From: Amycolatopsis acidiphila
Lineage (GTDB): Bacteria; Actinomycetota; Actinomycetes; Mycobacteriales; Pseudonocardiaceae
Assembly: GCF_021391495.1 (NCBI RefSeq)
Contig: NZ_CP090063.1
Coordinates: forward strand, 5,890,001-5,954,000
DNA length: 64,000 nucleotides
Direction of reading: 5' to 3'
Part shown: in pieces, positions 27,182 through 37,052 of the stretch
How positions within the stretch are numbered: the stretch's first letter is position 1
Layout of the letters: each line of letters starts with the position of its first letter
Program-made: the position numbers and the translations under genes
Notes under the pieces: generated by a model
Database searches by the model: none
What the model saw: the letters and a program-made list of their open reading frames with translations, nothing else
Told to the model about the DNA's origin: nothing

Positions 27182-27192
27182 GGGCTCGAATC

Positions 27193-27206
27193 TAGAACGT
27201 GTTCCA
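27193..27206. promoter_or_regulatory. KstR-like operator 1 of the ligase/DUF35 gap
   Basis: TAGAACGTGTTCCA matches TnnAACnnGTTnnA at every fixed position. It lies 12 bp before the acyl-CoA synthetase start. Confidence 0.75.
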
Positions 27207-27237
27207 CAGGCGGGCAAGTGCATCTTGCCGCTATTTC

Positions 27238-27251
27238 GAGAACGTGTTTCA
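27238..27251. promoter_or_regulatory. KstR-like operator 2 of the ligase/DUF35 gap
   Basis: GAGAACGTGTTTCA matches the KstR motif at all fixed positions but the first. It ends 8 bp before the DUF35 gene start. Two boxes in one gap suggest separate control of each direction. Confidence 0.65.
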
Positions 27252-27259
27252 CTTCTGAG

Positions 27260-28216
27260 GTGAGTACAGTGCTGTCAGCTCCGCTCGAAGTCGGCTTCGA
27301 CTACACACGTTCGCTCGGGCCGGTGCTCGGGCGCTTCTTCACCGGACTGCGCGAGCGCCGCATCGAGGGCGTGCGCGGCTCGGACGGCCGGGTGCACGTG
27401 CCACCCGTCGAGTACGACCCGGTGACGGCGGACCCGCTGACCGAGTTCGTCCCGGTCGGCGAGGAGGGCACCGTCGTCTCGTGGTCATGGATGAGCGAGC
27501 CGCTCGAGGCGCAACCGCTCACCCGCCCGTTCGCGTGGGCGCTGATCAAGCTCGACGGGGCCGACACGCCGATGCTGCACGCGGTCGACGCCGGCTCGCC
27601 CGAGCACGTCCACACCGGGCTGCGCGTGCGCGTCCGGTGGGCCGACGAGCCGGTCGGGCACATCCGCGACATCGCGTACTTCGTGCCCGTCGGCGCGCCC
27701 GACGGGACCGCGCCGGAGCCGCCGCCCGCGGCCGACCGCGAGGGCATCATGATCGCCCCGGTGCACCTGCACTACCAGCATTCCGCGTCACCCGAGGAAA
27801 GCCGCTACCTGGAGGCGCTGGCCGAAGGCCGGCTGATCGGCCAGCGGTGCCCGGCGTGCGGCAAGGTCTACATCCCGCCGCGGGGCGCGTGCCCGGTGGA
27901 CGGGGTGCCGACCGAGGAGGAGGTCGAGCTGCCCGACACCGGGATCGTGACGACCTTCTGCATCGTCAACGTGCCGTTCCTCGGGCAGCGCCTCAAGCCG
28001 CCGTACGTCGCCGCCTACATCCTGCTCGACGGCGCCGACATCGCGTTCCTGCACCTCGTGCTGGGCTGCGACGCGTCCGAGGTGCGGATGGGCATGCGGG
28101 TGCGTGCCGCGTGGAAGCCGCGCGAGGAATGGTGGACGAGCCTGGAGAACGTCGACCACTTCGAGCCGACCGGCGAGCCGGACGCGCCGTACGAGTCCTT
28201 CGCCCACCACCTGTGA
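27260..28216 (+). CDS. Double DUF35 (Zn-ribbon/OB-fold) protein, Rv3521-like
   Basis: The 318-aa protein consists of two DUF35 units. The first (about 20-150) has kept the OB-fold but lost the zinc ribbon. The second has an N-terminal rubredoxin-like ribbon, CPACGKVYIPPRGACPVDG near 202-220, followed by an OB-fold. Such proteins partner with thiolase-like Ltp aldolases, as ChsH2 does with Ltp2, and bind the acyl-CoA. Here it is followed by two Ltp genes, as in Rv3521-Rv3522-Rv3523. The GTG at 27260 is used; a GTG at 27269 with GAGG 8 nt upstream is an alternative. Confidence 0.83.
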   Translation: MSTVLSAPLEVGFDYTRSLGPVLGRFFTGLRERRIEGVRGSDGRVHVPPVEYDPVTADPLTEFVPVGEEGTVVSWSWMSEPLEAQPLTRPFAWALIKLDGADTPMLHAVDAGSPEHVHTGLRVRVRWADEPVGHIRDIAYFVPVGAPDGTAPEPPPAADREGIMIAPVHLHYQHSASPEESRYLEALAEGRLIGQRCPACGKVYIPPRGACPVDGVPTEEEVELPDTGIVTTFCIVNVPFLGQRLKPPYVAAYILLDGADIAFLHLVLGCDASEVRMGMRVRAAWKPREEWWTSLENVDHFEPTGEPDAPYESFAHHL

Positions 28217-28227
28217 GGGGTGCTTCG

Positions 28228-29244
28228 ATGTCAGATGTCGCCGTGGTCGGGTTCGCGCAGGCGCCCAACGTCCGCCGCACCCCGGGAACCACGAACGGGG
28301 TGGAGATGCTGGTGCCCATCTTCGCCGAGGTGTTCCGGCAGACCGGCTTGTCCAAACAGGACATCGGGTTCTGGTGCTCGGGGTCCTCGGACTACCTGGC
28401 GGGCCGGGCGTTCTCGTTCATCTCCGCCGTCGACGCGATCGGCGCCTTCCCGCCGATCCACGAGTCACACGTGGAGATGGACGCCGCGTGGGCGCTGTAC
28501 GAGGCGTGGCTGAAGATCCGGATGGGCGAGGTCGACACCGCGCTGGTGTACGGGTTCGGCAAGTCGTCGGCCGGGCAGCTGCGCCGGGTGCTGGCGTTGC
28601 AGCTCGACCCGTACGCCGTGGCGCCGCTGTGGCCGGACTCGATCAGCATCGCCGCCCTGCAGGCACGGCTCGGGCTCGACGCCGGGCTGTGGAGCGAGAA
28701 GGACCTGGCCGAGGTCGCCGCCCGGTACCGGGACGTCGACGTGTCGTCCCTTTTGGACGAGCCGTATCTCGCCGATCCCCTGCGGCCACACGACGTCGCG
28801 CCGATCACTGATGGGGCTGCCGTGATCATCCTCGCGTCGGCCGCCCGCGCGAAGGAGTTCGCCGAGCGGCCCGCGTTGATCACCGGTATCGAGCACCGGG
28901 TCGACACGCCGGTGCTCGGCGCCCGTGACCTGACCCGGGCCCCGTCGGCGGAAGCGGCGGCGCGGGCGGCGGGCGCGTCCGGGGTCGAGGTCGCGGAGCT
29001 GCACGCGCCGTTCACGCACCAGGAGCTGATCCTGCGTGCGTCACTCGGGCTCGACGAGCAGGTGCGGGTGAACCCGTCAGGAGGCGCGCTGACCGGGAAC
29101 CCGATGTTCGCGGCGGGACTGGCCCGGATCGGCGAAGCGGCGAAGGAGATCTTCACCGGGCGCGCGAACCGGGTGCTCGCCCACGCGACCAGCGGGCCCG
29201 CGCTGCAACAGAACCTCGTCGCGGTCATGGAAGGACTCGACTGA
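28228..29244 (+). CDS. ltp4: Thiolase-like lipid-transfer protein, Ltp4-like
   Basis: This 338-aa thiolase-superfamily protein is shorter than true thiolases (about 390). The region that normally bears the nucleophilic Cys reads HVEMDAAWALYEAW, so no Cys is present. The C-terminal GHP motif is replaced by GNPMFAAGLAR. It therefore cannot be a classical thiolase. Like mycobacterial Ltp2, it may work as a retro-aldolase with a DUF35 partner, which is encoded just upstream. Its stop (TGA) is directly followed by the ATG of the next Ltp gene. Which side-chain intermediate it acts on is not known. Confidence 0.78.
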   Translation: MSDVAVVGFAQAPNVRRTPGTTNGVEMLVPIFAEVFRQTGLSKQDIGFWCSGSSDYLAGRAFSFISAVDAIGAFPPIHESHVEMDAAWALYEAWLKIRMGEVDTALVYGFGKSSAGQLRRVLALQLDPYAVAPLWPDSISIAALQARLGLDAGLWSEKDLAEVAARYRDVDVSSLLDEPYLADPLRPHDVAPITDGAAVIILASAARAKEFAERPALITGIEHRVDTPVLGARDLTRAPSAEAAARAAGASGVEVAELHAPFTHQELILRASLGLDEQVRVNPSGGALTGNPMFAAGLARIGEAAKEIFTGRANRVLAHATSGPALQQNLVAVMEGLD

Positions 29245-30405
29245 ATGGGCAAGCAACTCGCCGCGGTGCTCGGCACCGGGCAGACCCACCACCGGGCCAA
29301 GCGGACCGACGTGTCGATGCCCGGGCTGCTGCGCGAAGCGATCGACCGCGCCATGGCCGACGCGCAGGTGGAGTGGCCGGACATCGACGCGGTGGTGCTC
29401 GGCAAGGCGCCGGACCTGTTCGAGGGCGTCATGATGCCGGAGCTGTTCCTCGCCGATTCCCTTGGCGCGACGGGGAAGCCGCTGCTGCGGGTGCACACCG
29501 CGGGGTCGGTGGGCGGTTCGACAGCGCTGGTCGCGGCTTCGCTCGTACAGGCCGGGGTGCACCGGCGGGTGCTGACGGTCGCGTTCGAGAAGCAGTCGGA
29601 GTCGAACGCCATGTGGGCCCTGTCGATCATGCCGCCGTTCCAGATGCCGGTCGGCGCCGGTGCGGGCGGGTACTTCGCGCCGCACGTGCGGTCCTACATC
29701 CGCCGGTCCGGGGCGCCGGAGCACATCGGTGCCATCGTGGCGGCGAAGGACCGGCGGAACGGGGCGTTGAACCCGTACGCGCATCTACGGCAAAGTGAGA
29801 TCACGGTCGAGTCGGTGCGGGCGTCGCAGATGTTGTGGGACCCCATCCGGTACGACGAGACGTGTCCTTCCTCGGACGGCGCGTGCGCGATGGTCGTGGG
29901 CGACGAGGCCGCCGGCGACGCGGTTCCCGGTGGGGCGGCGTGGATCCACGCGACGGCGATGCGCACCGAGCCGACGACCTTCGCCGGGCGCGACCAGGTC
30001 AGCCCGCAAGCGGGTCGCGACGCGGCGGCGGCGTTGTGGAAGGAGGCGGGGATCACCGATCCACTATCGCAGGTGGACACTGCGGAGATCTACGTGCCAT
30101 TCTCGTGGTTCGAGCCGATGTGGCTGGAGAACCTGGGGTTCATGCCCGAAGGTGAGGGCTGGAAGCTGACGGAAGCCGGCGAGACAGCCCTCGGCGGCCG
30201 CCTCCCGGTCAACCCCTCGGGCGGCGTGCTGTCGTCGAATCCCATTGGCGCGTCGGGCATGCTACGTTTTTCCGAGGCGGCGAAGCAGGTGATGGGCCGC
30301 GCCGGGGACTACCAGGTGGACGGCGCCCGCATCGCCCTCGGCCACGCCTATGGCGGTGGCTCGCAGTATTTCTCGATGTGGGTGGTCGGCGCGGCGAAGC
30401 CTTAG
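29245..30405 (+). CDS. ltp3: Thiolase-like lipid-transfer protein, Ltp3-like
   Basis: This 386-aa thiolase-fold protein begins immediately after the ltp4 stop. The nucleophile position reads HTAGSVGGSTALV, with Ser in place of Cys. The distal PSGGVLSSNPIGASG has lost the catalytic His of the usual GHP motif. A DETCPSSDGACAMVV segment near residue 215 is typical of SCP2/Ltp proteins. I expect an acyl-CoA carbon-carbon lyase role, possibly as a heteromer with Ltp4 and the DUF35 protein. It is the last gene before the repeat-filled junction with cyp125. Confidence 0.8.
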   Translation: MGKQLAAVLGTGQTHHRAKRTDVSMPGLLREAIDRAMADAQVEWPDIDAVVLGKAPDLFEGVMMPELFLADSLGATGKPLLRVHTAGSVGGSTALVAASLVQAGVHRRVLTVAFEKQSESNAMWALSIMPPFQMPVGAGAGGYFAPHVRSYIRRSGAPEHIGAIVAAKDRRNGALNPYAHLRQSEITVESVRASQMLWDPIRYDETCPSSDGACAMVVGDEAAGDAVPGGAAWIHATAMRTEPTTFAGRDQVSPQAGRDAAAALWKEAGITDPLSQVDTAEIYVPFSWFEPMWLENLGFMPEGEGWKLTEAGETALGGRLPVNPSGGVLSSNPIGASGMLRFSEAAKQVMGRAGDYQVDGARIALGHAYGGGSQYFSMWVVGAAKP

Positions 30406-31587
30406 GATTTTCGGCCGCGGCCGCGGTTGTGGTGGTGGTGGTGGTGGTGGTTCCGCGCGGTGGTTCCGCGCGGTGGTTCCGCGCGGTGGTTCCGCGCGGT
30501 GGTTCCGCGCGGTGGTTCCGCGCGGTGGTTCCGCGCGGTGGTTCCGCGCGGTGGTTCCGCGCCCGGTGGTTCCGGTTGGCGGTTGCTGGTGGCGGTTCCG
30601 CGCGCCGGTTCGAGCGGCAGTTCGAGCGGCGGTTCCGCGCAGTGGTTCCTGCCGGCGGTTGTGGTGGCGGTTCCGTACGCCGATTCGAGCGGCGGTTCCG
30701 CGCCCGGTGGTTCCTGGCGGGGCCGCCGCCGTTCGCGCGCGGTAGGTGATCGGATGCTTTCGAGCGCGGTAGACGGTTGGGGGCCGTCGCGATTTCACGG
30801 GAGGTGGATCGGCTCCCTCGCCATATCACCCCGCAGGCGCGGTTGGGATCCGCCGCCGCGGCGCGCGCGGGTGGGACAAGGTCGCCGCCGCGTGCTCCCG
30901 GGTGGGTGGAGGCGGCCGCAGCGTTGTGCCCGGGCAGGAGAGGGTTCGCCGCCGTATCGCGTCCCAGTGGGGGGCGGCTGCCGTATCGCGCCCGAATGGG
31001 GCCGGGTCGGCCACCGTCGCGTCGCAGCCGAACGAGTCGTGGTCGACTGCCGGAGTGGGGCGGGTCGGCCACCGTCGCGCCCGAATGGGGCGGGATCGAC
31101 CGCCGCGTCGCGGCCGGGTGGTCGGGTCGACCGCCGGGTGGGACGGGGTCTGCCGCCGTCGCGCCCGGGTGGGGCGGCTGGCCCGGCCGCCGTGTCGCGC
31201 CTGGACGGCGCGTGAGCCGCCGCCACGCGGGGGGTTGATTGCGCCGCCATGTCATGCCTGGGTGCGCGGGTTCGACCGCCCGCGCGGATTCGGCCCCAGC
31301 GTCGCGTGATGAGGGGTTCGACCCACCAACGTTCCGCGCCCAGGAGGGCCCGCCGTGCGGGGGTTTGATCCCACTGCCATATCGCCCCAGGGACGGACAG
31401 GCTTTCACTGTCGGGCGGGGTTTGAGCGTAGTGCCGTTGCGCGCGCGGTGATTGCCGCCGTTTCCGTAATCAATCGCGGGACATCGCCATTTCCGCGGGA
31501 GTGCAGTGGTTCCCTCGCCATGTCGCGCCGCCCCTTGCCCGGAAGCCAGCGGGCCCCTCCCACCGGGAGGGGCCCACCGGGACAGCC
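30406..31587. repeat. GC-rich degenerate repeat array between ltp3 and cyp125
   Basis: This 1.2-kb 3'-3' junction contains no credible gene. It begins with about 20 nt of GGT repeats (30431-30450), then the 13-bp tandem array. After that come hundreds of bases of imperfect units of roughly 35-40 nt built around GCCGCCGTCGCGCCCG and GGTGGGGCGG. All frames stay open for long distances on the minus strand because stops are rare in this composition; the implied protein is Pro/Gly/Arg-rich and low-complexity, so I do not call it a gene. Confidence 0.8.
30449..30552 (+). repeat. Tandem array: eight perfect copies of a 13-bp unit
   Basis: The unit GGTTCCGCGCGGT is repeated eight times without a change (8 x 13 = 104 bp). 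It then continues as diverging copies to about 30720. Thirteen is not a multiple of three, so the array reads through all frames in turn, which argues against a coding role. The unit contains the self-complementary core CCGCGCGG, so transcripts can form many short hairpins. Confidence 0.92.
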
Positions 31588-32814
31588 TCAGGAGTAGGCG
31601 ACCTGATAGTGCTTGATTCCGTTGAGCCACCCCGAGCGCAGTCGCTCCGGCGGGGCGATCTCGCGGATCCCCGGCATCTCGTCGGCGATGGCGTTGAAGA
31701 TCAGGTCGATCTCCAGCCGAGCCAGGTTGGCGCCGATGCAGTAGTGCGAGCCGGTGCCACCGAAGCCGACGTGCGGGTTGTCCTCGCGCAGGACGTCGAA
31801 CTGCTCGGGATGGTCGAACACCTCGGGGTCGAAGTTCGCCGAGCTGTAGAACAGCCCGACCCGGTCCCCCCGGCGGATCTGCTGGCCGCCCAGCTCGGTG
31901 TCCGCCATCGCGGTGCGCTGGAATGCGACGACGGGCGTCGCCCAGCGGACGATCTCGTCGGGAGCCGTCTTCGGGCGCTGGTCCTTGTAGAGCTCCCACT
32001 GGTCCGGGTGATCGAGGAAGGCCTTCATGCCATGCGTGATGGCGTTGCGCGTGGTCTCGTTACCCGCCACCGAAAGCAGGATGACGAAGAATCCGAACTC
32101 CTCGGAGTTCAACGACTCGCCGTCGACATCGGCGTGGATGAGCTTGGTGACGATGTCGTCCATCGGGCAGCGGCGGCGTTCCTCTGCCATGTTCCACGCG
32201 TAGCCGACCAACTCGGCGGAGGCGGAGAGCGGCTCGACGTTGTACTCGGGGTCGTCGTAGCCGATCATCTGGTTGGACCAGTCGAAGATCTTGCGGCGAT
32301 CCTCCTGCGGGATGCCGATCAGCTCGGCGATCGCCTGCAACGGAAGCTCGCAGGCGACGTCCTGGACGAAGTCCCCCGAGCCCTTGTTCTTGGCCTCGTG
32401 CACGATGCGTGCCGCGCGCTCGCGCAGCGTGTCCTCGAGCTTCCCGATCGCACGTGGCGTGAAGCCCTTCGACACGATGCGGCGCAGCTTCGTGTGCTGC
32501 GGCGCGTCCATGTTGAGCAGCACCAACCGGTTCGCGTCCATGTTCTCCGGCGTCATGGTGTGGTCGAACCGAATGATCGCCAGCTTTTCCTGCGACGAGA
32601 ACAGCTCGCTGTCACGCGAGACCGCCTTGACGTCCTCCAGGCGCGTGACGACCCAGAAGCCGTCGTCGCCGAAGCCGGCGACGTTGTGGGACTGGGCGTT
32701 CCACCACACCGGAGCGGTCCGTCGCAGTTCCGCGAACTCCTGCAGCGGAAGTCGTTGGGCGTACAGATCGGGGTCGGTGAAGTCGAAGCCGGCGGGGATC
32801 ATCGGTGTTGCCAC
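31588..32814 (-). CDS. cyp125: Cytochrome P450 CYP125, steroid C26/C27 hydroxylase
   Basis: CYP125 oxidises the terminal methyl of the cholesterol side chain to start its degradation. The 408-aa protein has the I-helix AGNETTRNAITHG (near residue 245), the ExxR pair in DEIVRW, and the heme loop FGGTGSHYCIGANLARLE with the ligand Cys359. Together with the N-terminal GFDFTDPDLYAQRLPLQEF this is CYP125-specific in style. I use the GTG at 32814, which has GGAGG 5 nt upstream; ATG 32802 is an alternative. A perfect KstR box precedes it. Divergence from fadA5 matches Rv3545c-Rv3546. Its redox partners are not in this window. Confidence 0.92.
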   Translation of the reverse strand: MATPMIPAGFDFTDPDLYAQRLPLQEFAELRRTAPVWWNAQSHNVAGFGDDGFWVVTRLEDVKAVSRDSELFSSQEKLAIIRFDHTMTPENMDANRLVLLNMDAPQHTKLRRIVSKGFTPRAIGKLEDTLRERAARIVHEAKNKGSGDFVQDVACELPLQAIAELIGIPQEDRRKIFDWSNQMIGYDDPEYNVEPLSASAELVGYAWNMAEERRRCPMDDIVTKLIHADVDGESLNSEEFGFFVILLSVAGNETTRNAITHGMKAFLDHPDQWELYKDQRPKTAPDEIVRWATPVVAFQRTAMADTELGGQQIRRGDRVGLFYSSANFDPEVFDHPEQFDVLREDNPHVGFGGTGSHYCIGANLARLEIDLIFNAIADEMPGIREIAPPERLRSGWLNGIKHYQVAYS

Positions 32815-32842
32815 GGCTACCTCCCGGGATGCCACGTCGTCG

Positions 32843-32856
32843 TGGAACACGTTCTA
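32843..32856. promoter_or_regulatory. KstR-like operator upstream of cyp125
   Basis: TGGAACACGTTCTA is a perfect match to TnnAACnnGTTnnA, 28 bp before the cyp125 start. The stretch from here to the fadA5 box (32857-33006) is AT-rich and holds no gene. Confidence 0.8.
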
Positions 32857-33006
32857 GAACAGATTGAAGCATACGGTGTTAACTAAAGATAGATCTTCGG
32901 TGATACCCGTTTACTTTCTCGATTAGGATCTTGAAACTCCTGGTAGAACCGGTCCTCTTTAAACATGATCATAAATCGACTGACCTGCGGGTTGCTTGCC
33001 TGCTTA

Positions 33007-33020
33007 TGAAACTTGTTCTA
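33007..33020. promoter_or_regulatory. KstR-like operator upstream of fadA5
   Basis: TGAAACTTGTTCTA is a perfect match to TnnAACnnGTTnnA, 43 bp before the fadA5 start. Each of the two divergent genes therefore has its own box. Confidence 0.78.
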
Positions 33021-33021
33021 G

Positions 33022-34697
<1,676 letters not shown>

Positions 34698-34758
34698 GAC
34701 AGCAGTGTGCCAGGGGGTACCGACAAAAACCGTGCCGATCGAAGGCGGCCGGAGGAAG

Positions 34759-35166
34759 TTACCGCTGCCGTACCTTGGCTGCGTCGTAGCGAGCGCGGGC
34801 TTCGGTCACCTCGGGAACCTTGCCCTCCACGAACTCGATGAGATCCCGCAGCTTCGCCGCGACCTCGATACCGCTGGGCGTCAGGCTGTACTCGACGCGC
34901 GGCGGGATGCTCGGCTGGGCCTCGCGATGCACGAAGCCGTCGCGCTCGAGTGCCTGCAACGTCTGCGCGAGCATCTTCTCGCTGACCCCGTCGACCTTGC
35001 GGCGCAACGCGTTGAACCGGAACGGCCCCTCGGCGAGCGCGGCCAGGGCGAGCGTGCCCCAGCGGCCGGTGATGTGCTCCAGGATGCCGCGCGACGAGCA
35101 CGCGCGGGCGAAGACGTCCGCGACCAGCTGGTCGACTTCGGACACATCACTGCTCATATGTGTCAC
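34759..35166 (-). CDS. HxlR-type winged-helix regulator
   Basis: The 135-aa protein has the HxlR/DUF24 pattern: a single Cys near the N-terminus (FARACSSRGILEHITGRWG), a winged helix (FNALRRKVDGVSEKMLAQTLQALERDGFV), the conserved PRVEYSLTPSG wing and a dimerising helix. The Cys is the redox or electrophile sensor in QorR-type members. It is divergent from an NmrA/QorB-like reductase gene, which it probably controls along with itself. I use the GTG at 35166 with GGGAGG 4 nt upstream; ATG 35157 is possible. Confidence 0.85.
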   Translation of the reverse strand: MTHMSSDVSEVDQLVADVFARACSSRGILEHITGRWGTLALAALAEGPFRFNALRRKVDGVSEKMLAQTLQALERDGFVHREAQPSIPPRVEYSLTPSGIEVAAKLRDLIEFVEGKVPEVTEARARYDAAKVRQR

Positions 35167-35218
35167 GGTACCTCCCGGACCACGCCGATCACTGTGACAA
35201 CACTTACTCCTAGTTGGC

Positions 35219-35231
35219 ACTTTCTCAAAGT
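35219..35231. promoter_or_regulatory. Candidate HxlR operator
   Basis: ACTTTCTCAAAGT is a 5-3-5 inverted repeat in the 108-bp gap between the HxlR regulator and the reductase gene. Wider TACT/AGTA arms flank it. Position and symmetry suit a dimeric winged-helix repressor. Confidence 0.5.
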
Positions 35232-35274
35232 TAGTACAAGCTGGCAGTCAGTATTCGAGACCAAGGAGAACCCC

Positions 35275-36123
35275 ATGATCGTTGTCACCGGTGCCACCGG
35301 CCACCTCGGCCGCCTGGTTGTCGAAGGCCTCAAGCAGAAGCTGCCCGCCGAACAGGTCGTCGCCGCCGTCCGAACTCCGGAAAAGGCCTTCGACCTGGGA
35401 GTTGTCGTCCGCAAGGCCGACTACGACGAGCCAGAGACCCTGGTCACCGCGCTCGACGGTGCGGACAAGGTGCTGCTGATCTCGGGCAGCGAGGTGGGCA
35501 GCCGCGTGCCGCAGCACCGAGCCATCGTCGAGGCAGCACGGAAGGCCGGCGCCACGCACCTGGTCTACACGAGCGCCCCGAAGGCCGACACGACGCCGCT
35601 CATCCTCGCGCCCGAGCACAAGGCGACGGAAGAGATCATCCGCGAGTCCGGGCTGACCTTCACGTTCCTGCGCAACGGCTGGTACAACGAGAACTACGAG
35701 CAGACCGTGCAGCAGGCCGTACAGACCGGCAGCTTCATCGGCAGCGCCGGCGAGGGCAGGACGGCCAGCGCCGCGCGTGCCGACTACGCGGCCGCGGCCG
35801 TCGCCGTGCTGACCGGCGAGGGGCACGAGAACAAGGTCTACGAGCTCTCCGGCGACGTCGCGTGGACCCGCGCGGAACTGGGCGCGACGCTTTCCGACGT
35901 GTCCGGAAAGCCCGTCACCTACCGTGATCTGACCCCGGAGGAGCACCAGGCGGCGCTGGTCGAAGCCGGTCTGCCGGAGGCGACCGCGCAGTTCGTCGTC
36001 GCGCTGGACGGGAACACCAGGGACGGCCTGCTCGCCGAGACGAGCGGCGAGCTTCGTCAGCTGATCGGCCGCCCGACCACGCCGATCGCCGCCTACGTCG
36101 CGGACGTCGTCAAATCACTTTGA
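35275..36123 (+). CDS. NmrA/QorB-like NAD(P)H quinone oxidoreductase
   Basis: This 282-aa atypical SDR has the N-terminal VVTGATGHLGRLVVEGL NAD(P)-binding motif and lacks the YxxxK pair in a classical position. It resembles the NmrA/YtfG (QorB) group that reduces quinones. LVYTSAPKADTTP near residue 100 and FLRNGWYNENYEQ near 137 are conserved in that group. The ATG is preceded by AAGGAGA. Pairing with a divergent HxlR regulator is the standard arrangement for electrophile or quinone stress defence. It is not in the mycobacterial steroid cluster but might handle quinone by-products of aromatic ring degradation. Confidence 0.83.
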   Translation: MIVVTGATGHLGRLVVEGLKQKLPAEQVVAAVRTPEKAFDLGVVVRKADYDEPETLVTALDGADKVLLISGSEVGSRVPQHRAIVEAARKAGATHLVYTSAPKADTTPLILAPEHKATEEIIRESGLTFTFLRNGWYNENYEQTVQQAVQTGSFIGSAGEGRTASAARADYAAAAVAVLTGEGHENKVYELSGDVAWTRAELGATLSDVSGKPVTYRDLTPEEHQAALVEAGLPEATAQFVVALDGNTRDGLLAETSGELRQLIGRPTTPIAAYVADVVKSL

Positions 36124-36158
36124 CGCCGGTGGCCGGGCTCGTTCCGGGCCCGGCCATC

Positions 36159-37052
36159 TCACGCCCCGTACACCGGCTCCGGTGGCGGCGAGTCCGCCAG
36201 CAACCGGGACACCACGTTCCCCAGCTCCGATGGCTCCCACCTGGCACCCTTGTCCACGCTGACCCCGTGCCGCCAGCCCTGGGCCAGCGACACCCGGCCA
36301 CCGTCGACCTCGAAGACCCGCCCGGTCACCTGCGCCGACTCGGCGCTGCCGAGCCACACGACCAGCGGTGAGACGTTCTCCGGCGCCATCGCGTCGAAGC
36401 CGGACTCCGGGGCGGCCATGTCGAAGGTCGGCTCGGTCATGCGGGTCCGAGCCGCCGGCGCGATCGCGTTCACCGTCACGCCGTAGCGCGCGAACTCCGC
36501 CGCCGCGACGACGGTGAGACCGGCTATCCCGGCCTTCGCCGCCGAGTAGTTGCCCTGCCCGACACTGCCGAGCAGGCCCGCGCCGGAACTCGTGTTGATC
36601 ACGCGCGCCTCCGGTGCCCGTCCGGCCTTCGCCTCGGCACGCCAGTACGCCGCCGCATGCCGCATCGGCGCGAAATGCCCCTTCAGGTGCACGCGGATCA
36701 CCGCGTCCCACTCGTCCTCGCCCAGGTTGACCAGCATCCGGTCCCGAAGGAAACCCGCGTTGTTGACCAGGACGTCGAGGCGCCCGAACCGTTCGAGTGC
36801 CGCGGCGACCAGCCGGGACGCACCCTGCCAGTCCGCCACGTCGTCGGTGTTCGCGACGGCTTTCCCGCCCAGCGCCTCGATCTCCTCGACGACCTCCTGC
36901 GCGGGTCCCCCGGAGGAGCCGCTTCCGTCGAGGGCGGCGCCGATGTCGTTGACGACGACCTGCGCCCCTTCCCTCGCGAAGGCGAGCGCGTGCGCCCGCC
37001 CGATGCCACGCCCGGCACCCGTGACGATGACTACGCGTCCTTCGACGATCAC
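36159..37052 (-). CDS. SDR family oxidoreductase, Rv3548c-like
   Basis: This 297-aa classical SDR has the TGAGRGIGRAHALAFAREG cofactor motif, NNAG, a Ser in INTSSGAG and the catalytic YSAAKAG pair. An Asp at the end of strand 2 (VVVNDIG) points to NAD. A C-terminal extension beyond residue 260 is seen in the steroid-cluster branch. The GTG at 37052 has GGGAGG 4 nt upstream and overlaps the stop of the preceding SDR by 4 nt. Its position matches Rv3548c in the KstR2 region, where the exact step is not settled; a hydroxyacyl-CoA or ring-hydroxyl dehydrogenase is expected. Confidence 0.82.
   Translation of the reverse strand: MIVEGRVVIVTGAGRGIGRAHALAFAREGAQVVVNDIGAALDGSGSSGGPAQEVVEEIEALGGKAVANTDDVADWQGASRLVAAALERFGRLDVLVNNAGFLRDRMLVNLGEDEWDAVIRVHLKGHFAPMRHAAAYWRAEAKAGRAPEARVINTSSGAGLLGSVGQGNYSAAKAGIAGLTVVAAAEFARYGVTVNAIAPAARTRMTEPTFDMAAPESGFDAMAPENVSPLVVWLGSAESAQVTGRVFEVDGGRVSLAQGWRHGVSVDKGARWEPSELGNVVSRLLADSPPPEPVYGA

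Noticed and set aside
30449..30552. CRISPR-like array
   Set aside because: The 13-bp units are directly adjacent with no spacers, and there are no cas genes.
30209..31999. Minus-strand frame of 596 codons across the ltp3-cyp125 junction
   Set aside because: It is Pro/Gly/Arg-rich, made of the repeat array read in one frame, overlaps both real genes and has no ribosome site.
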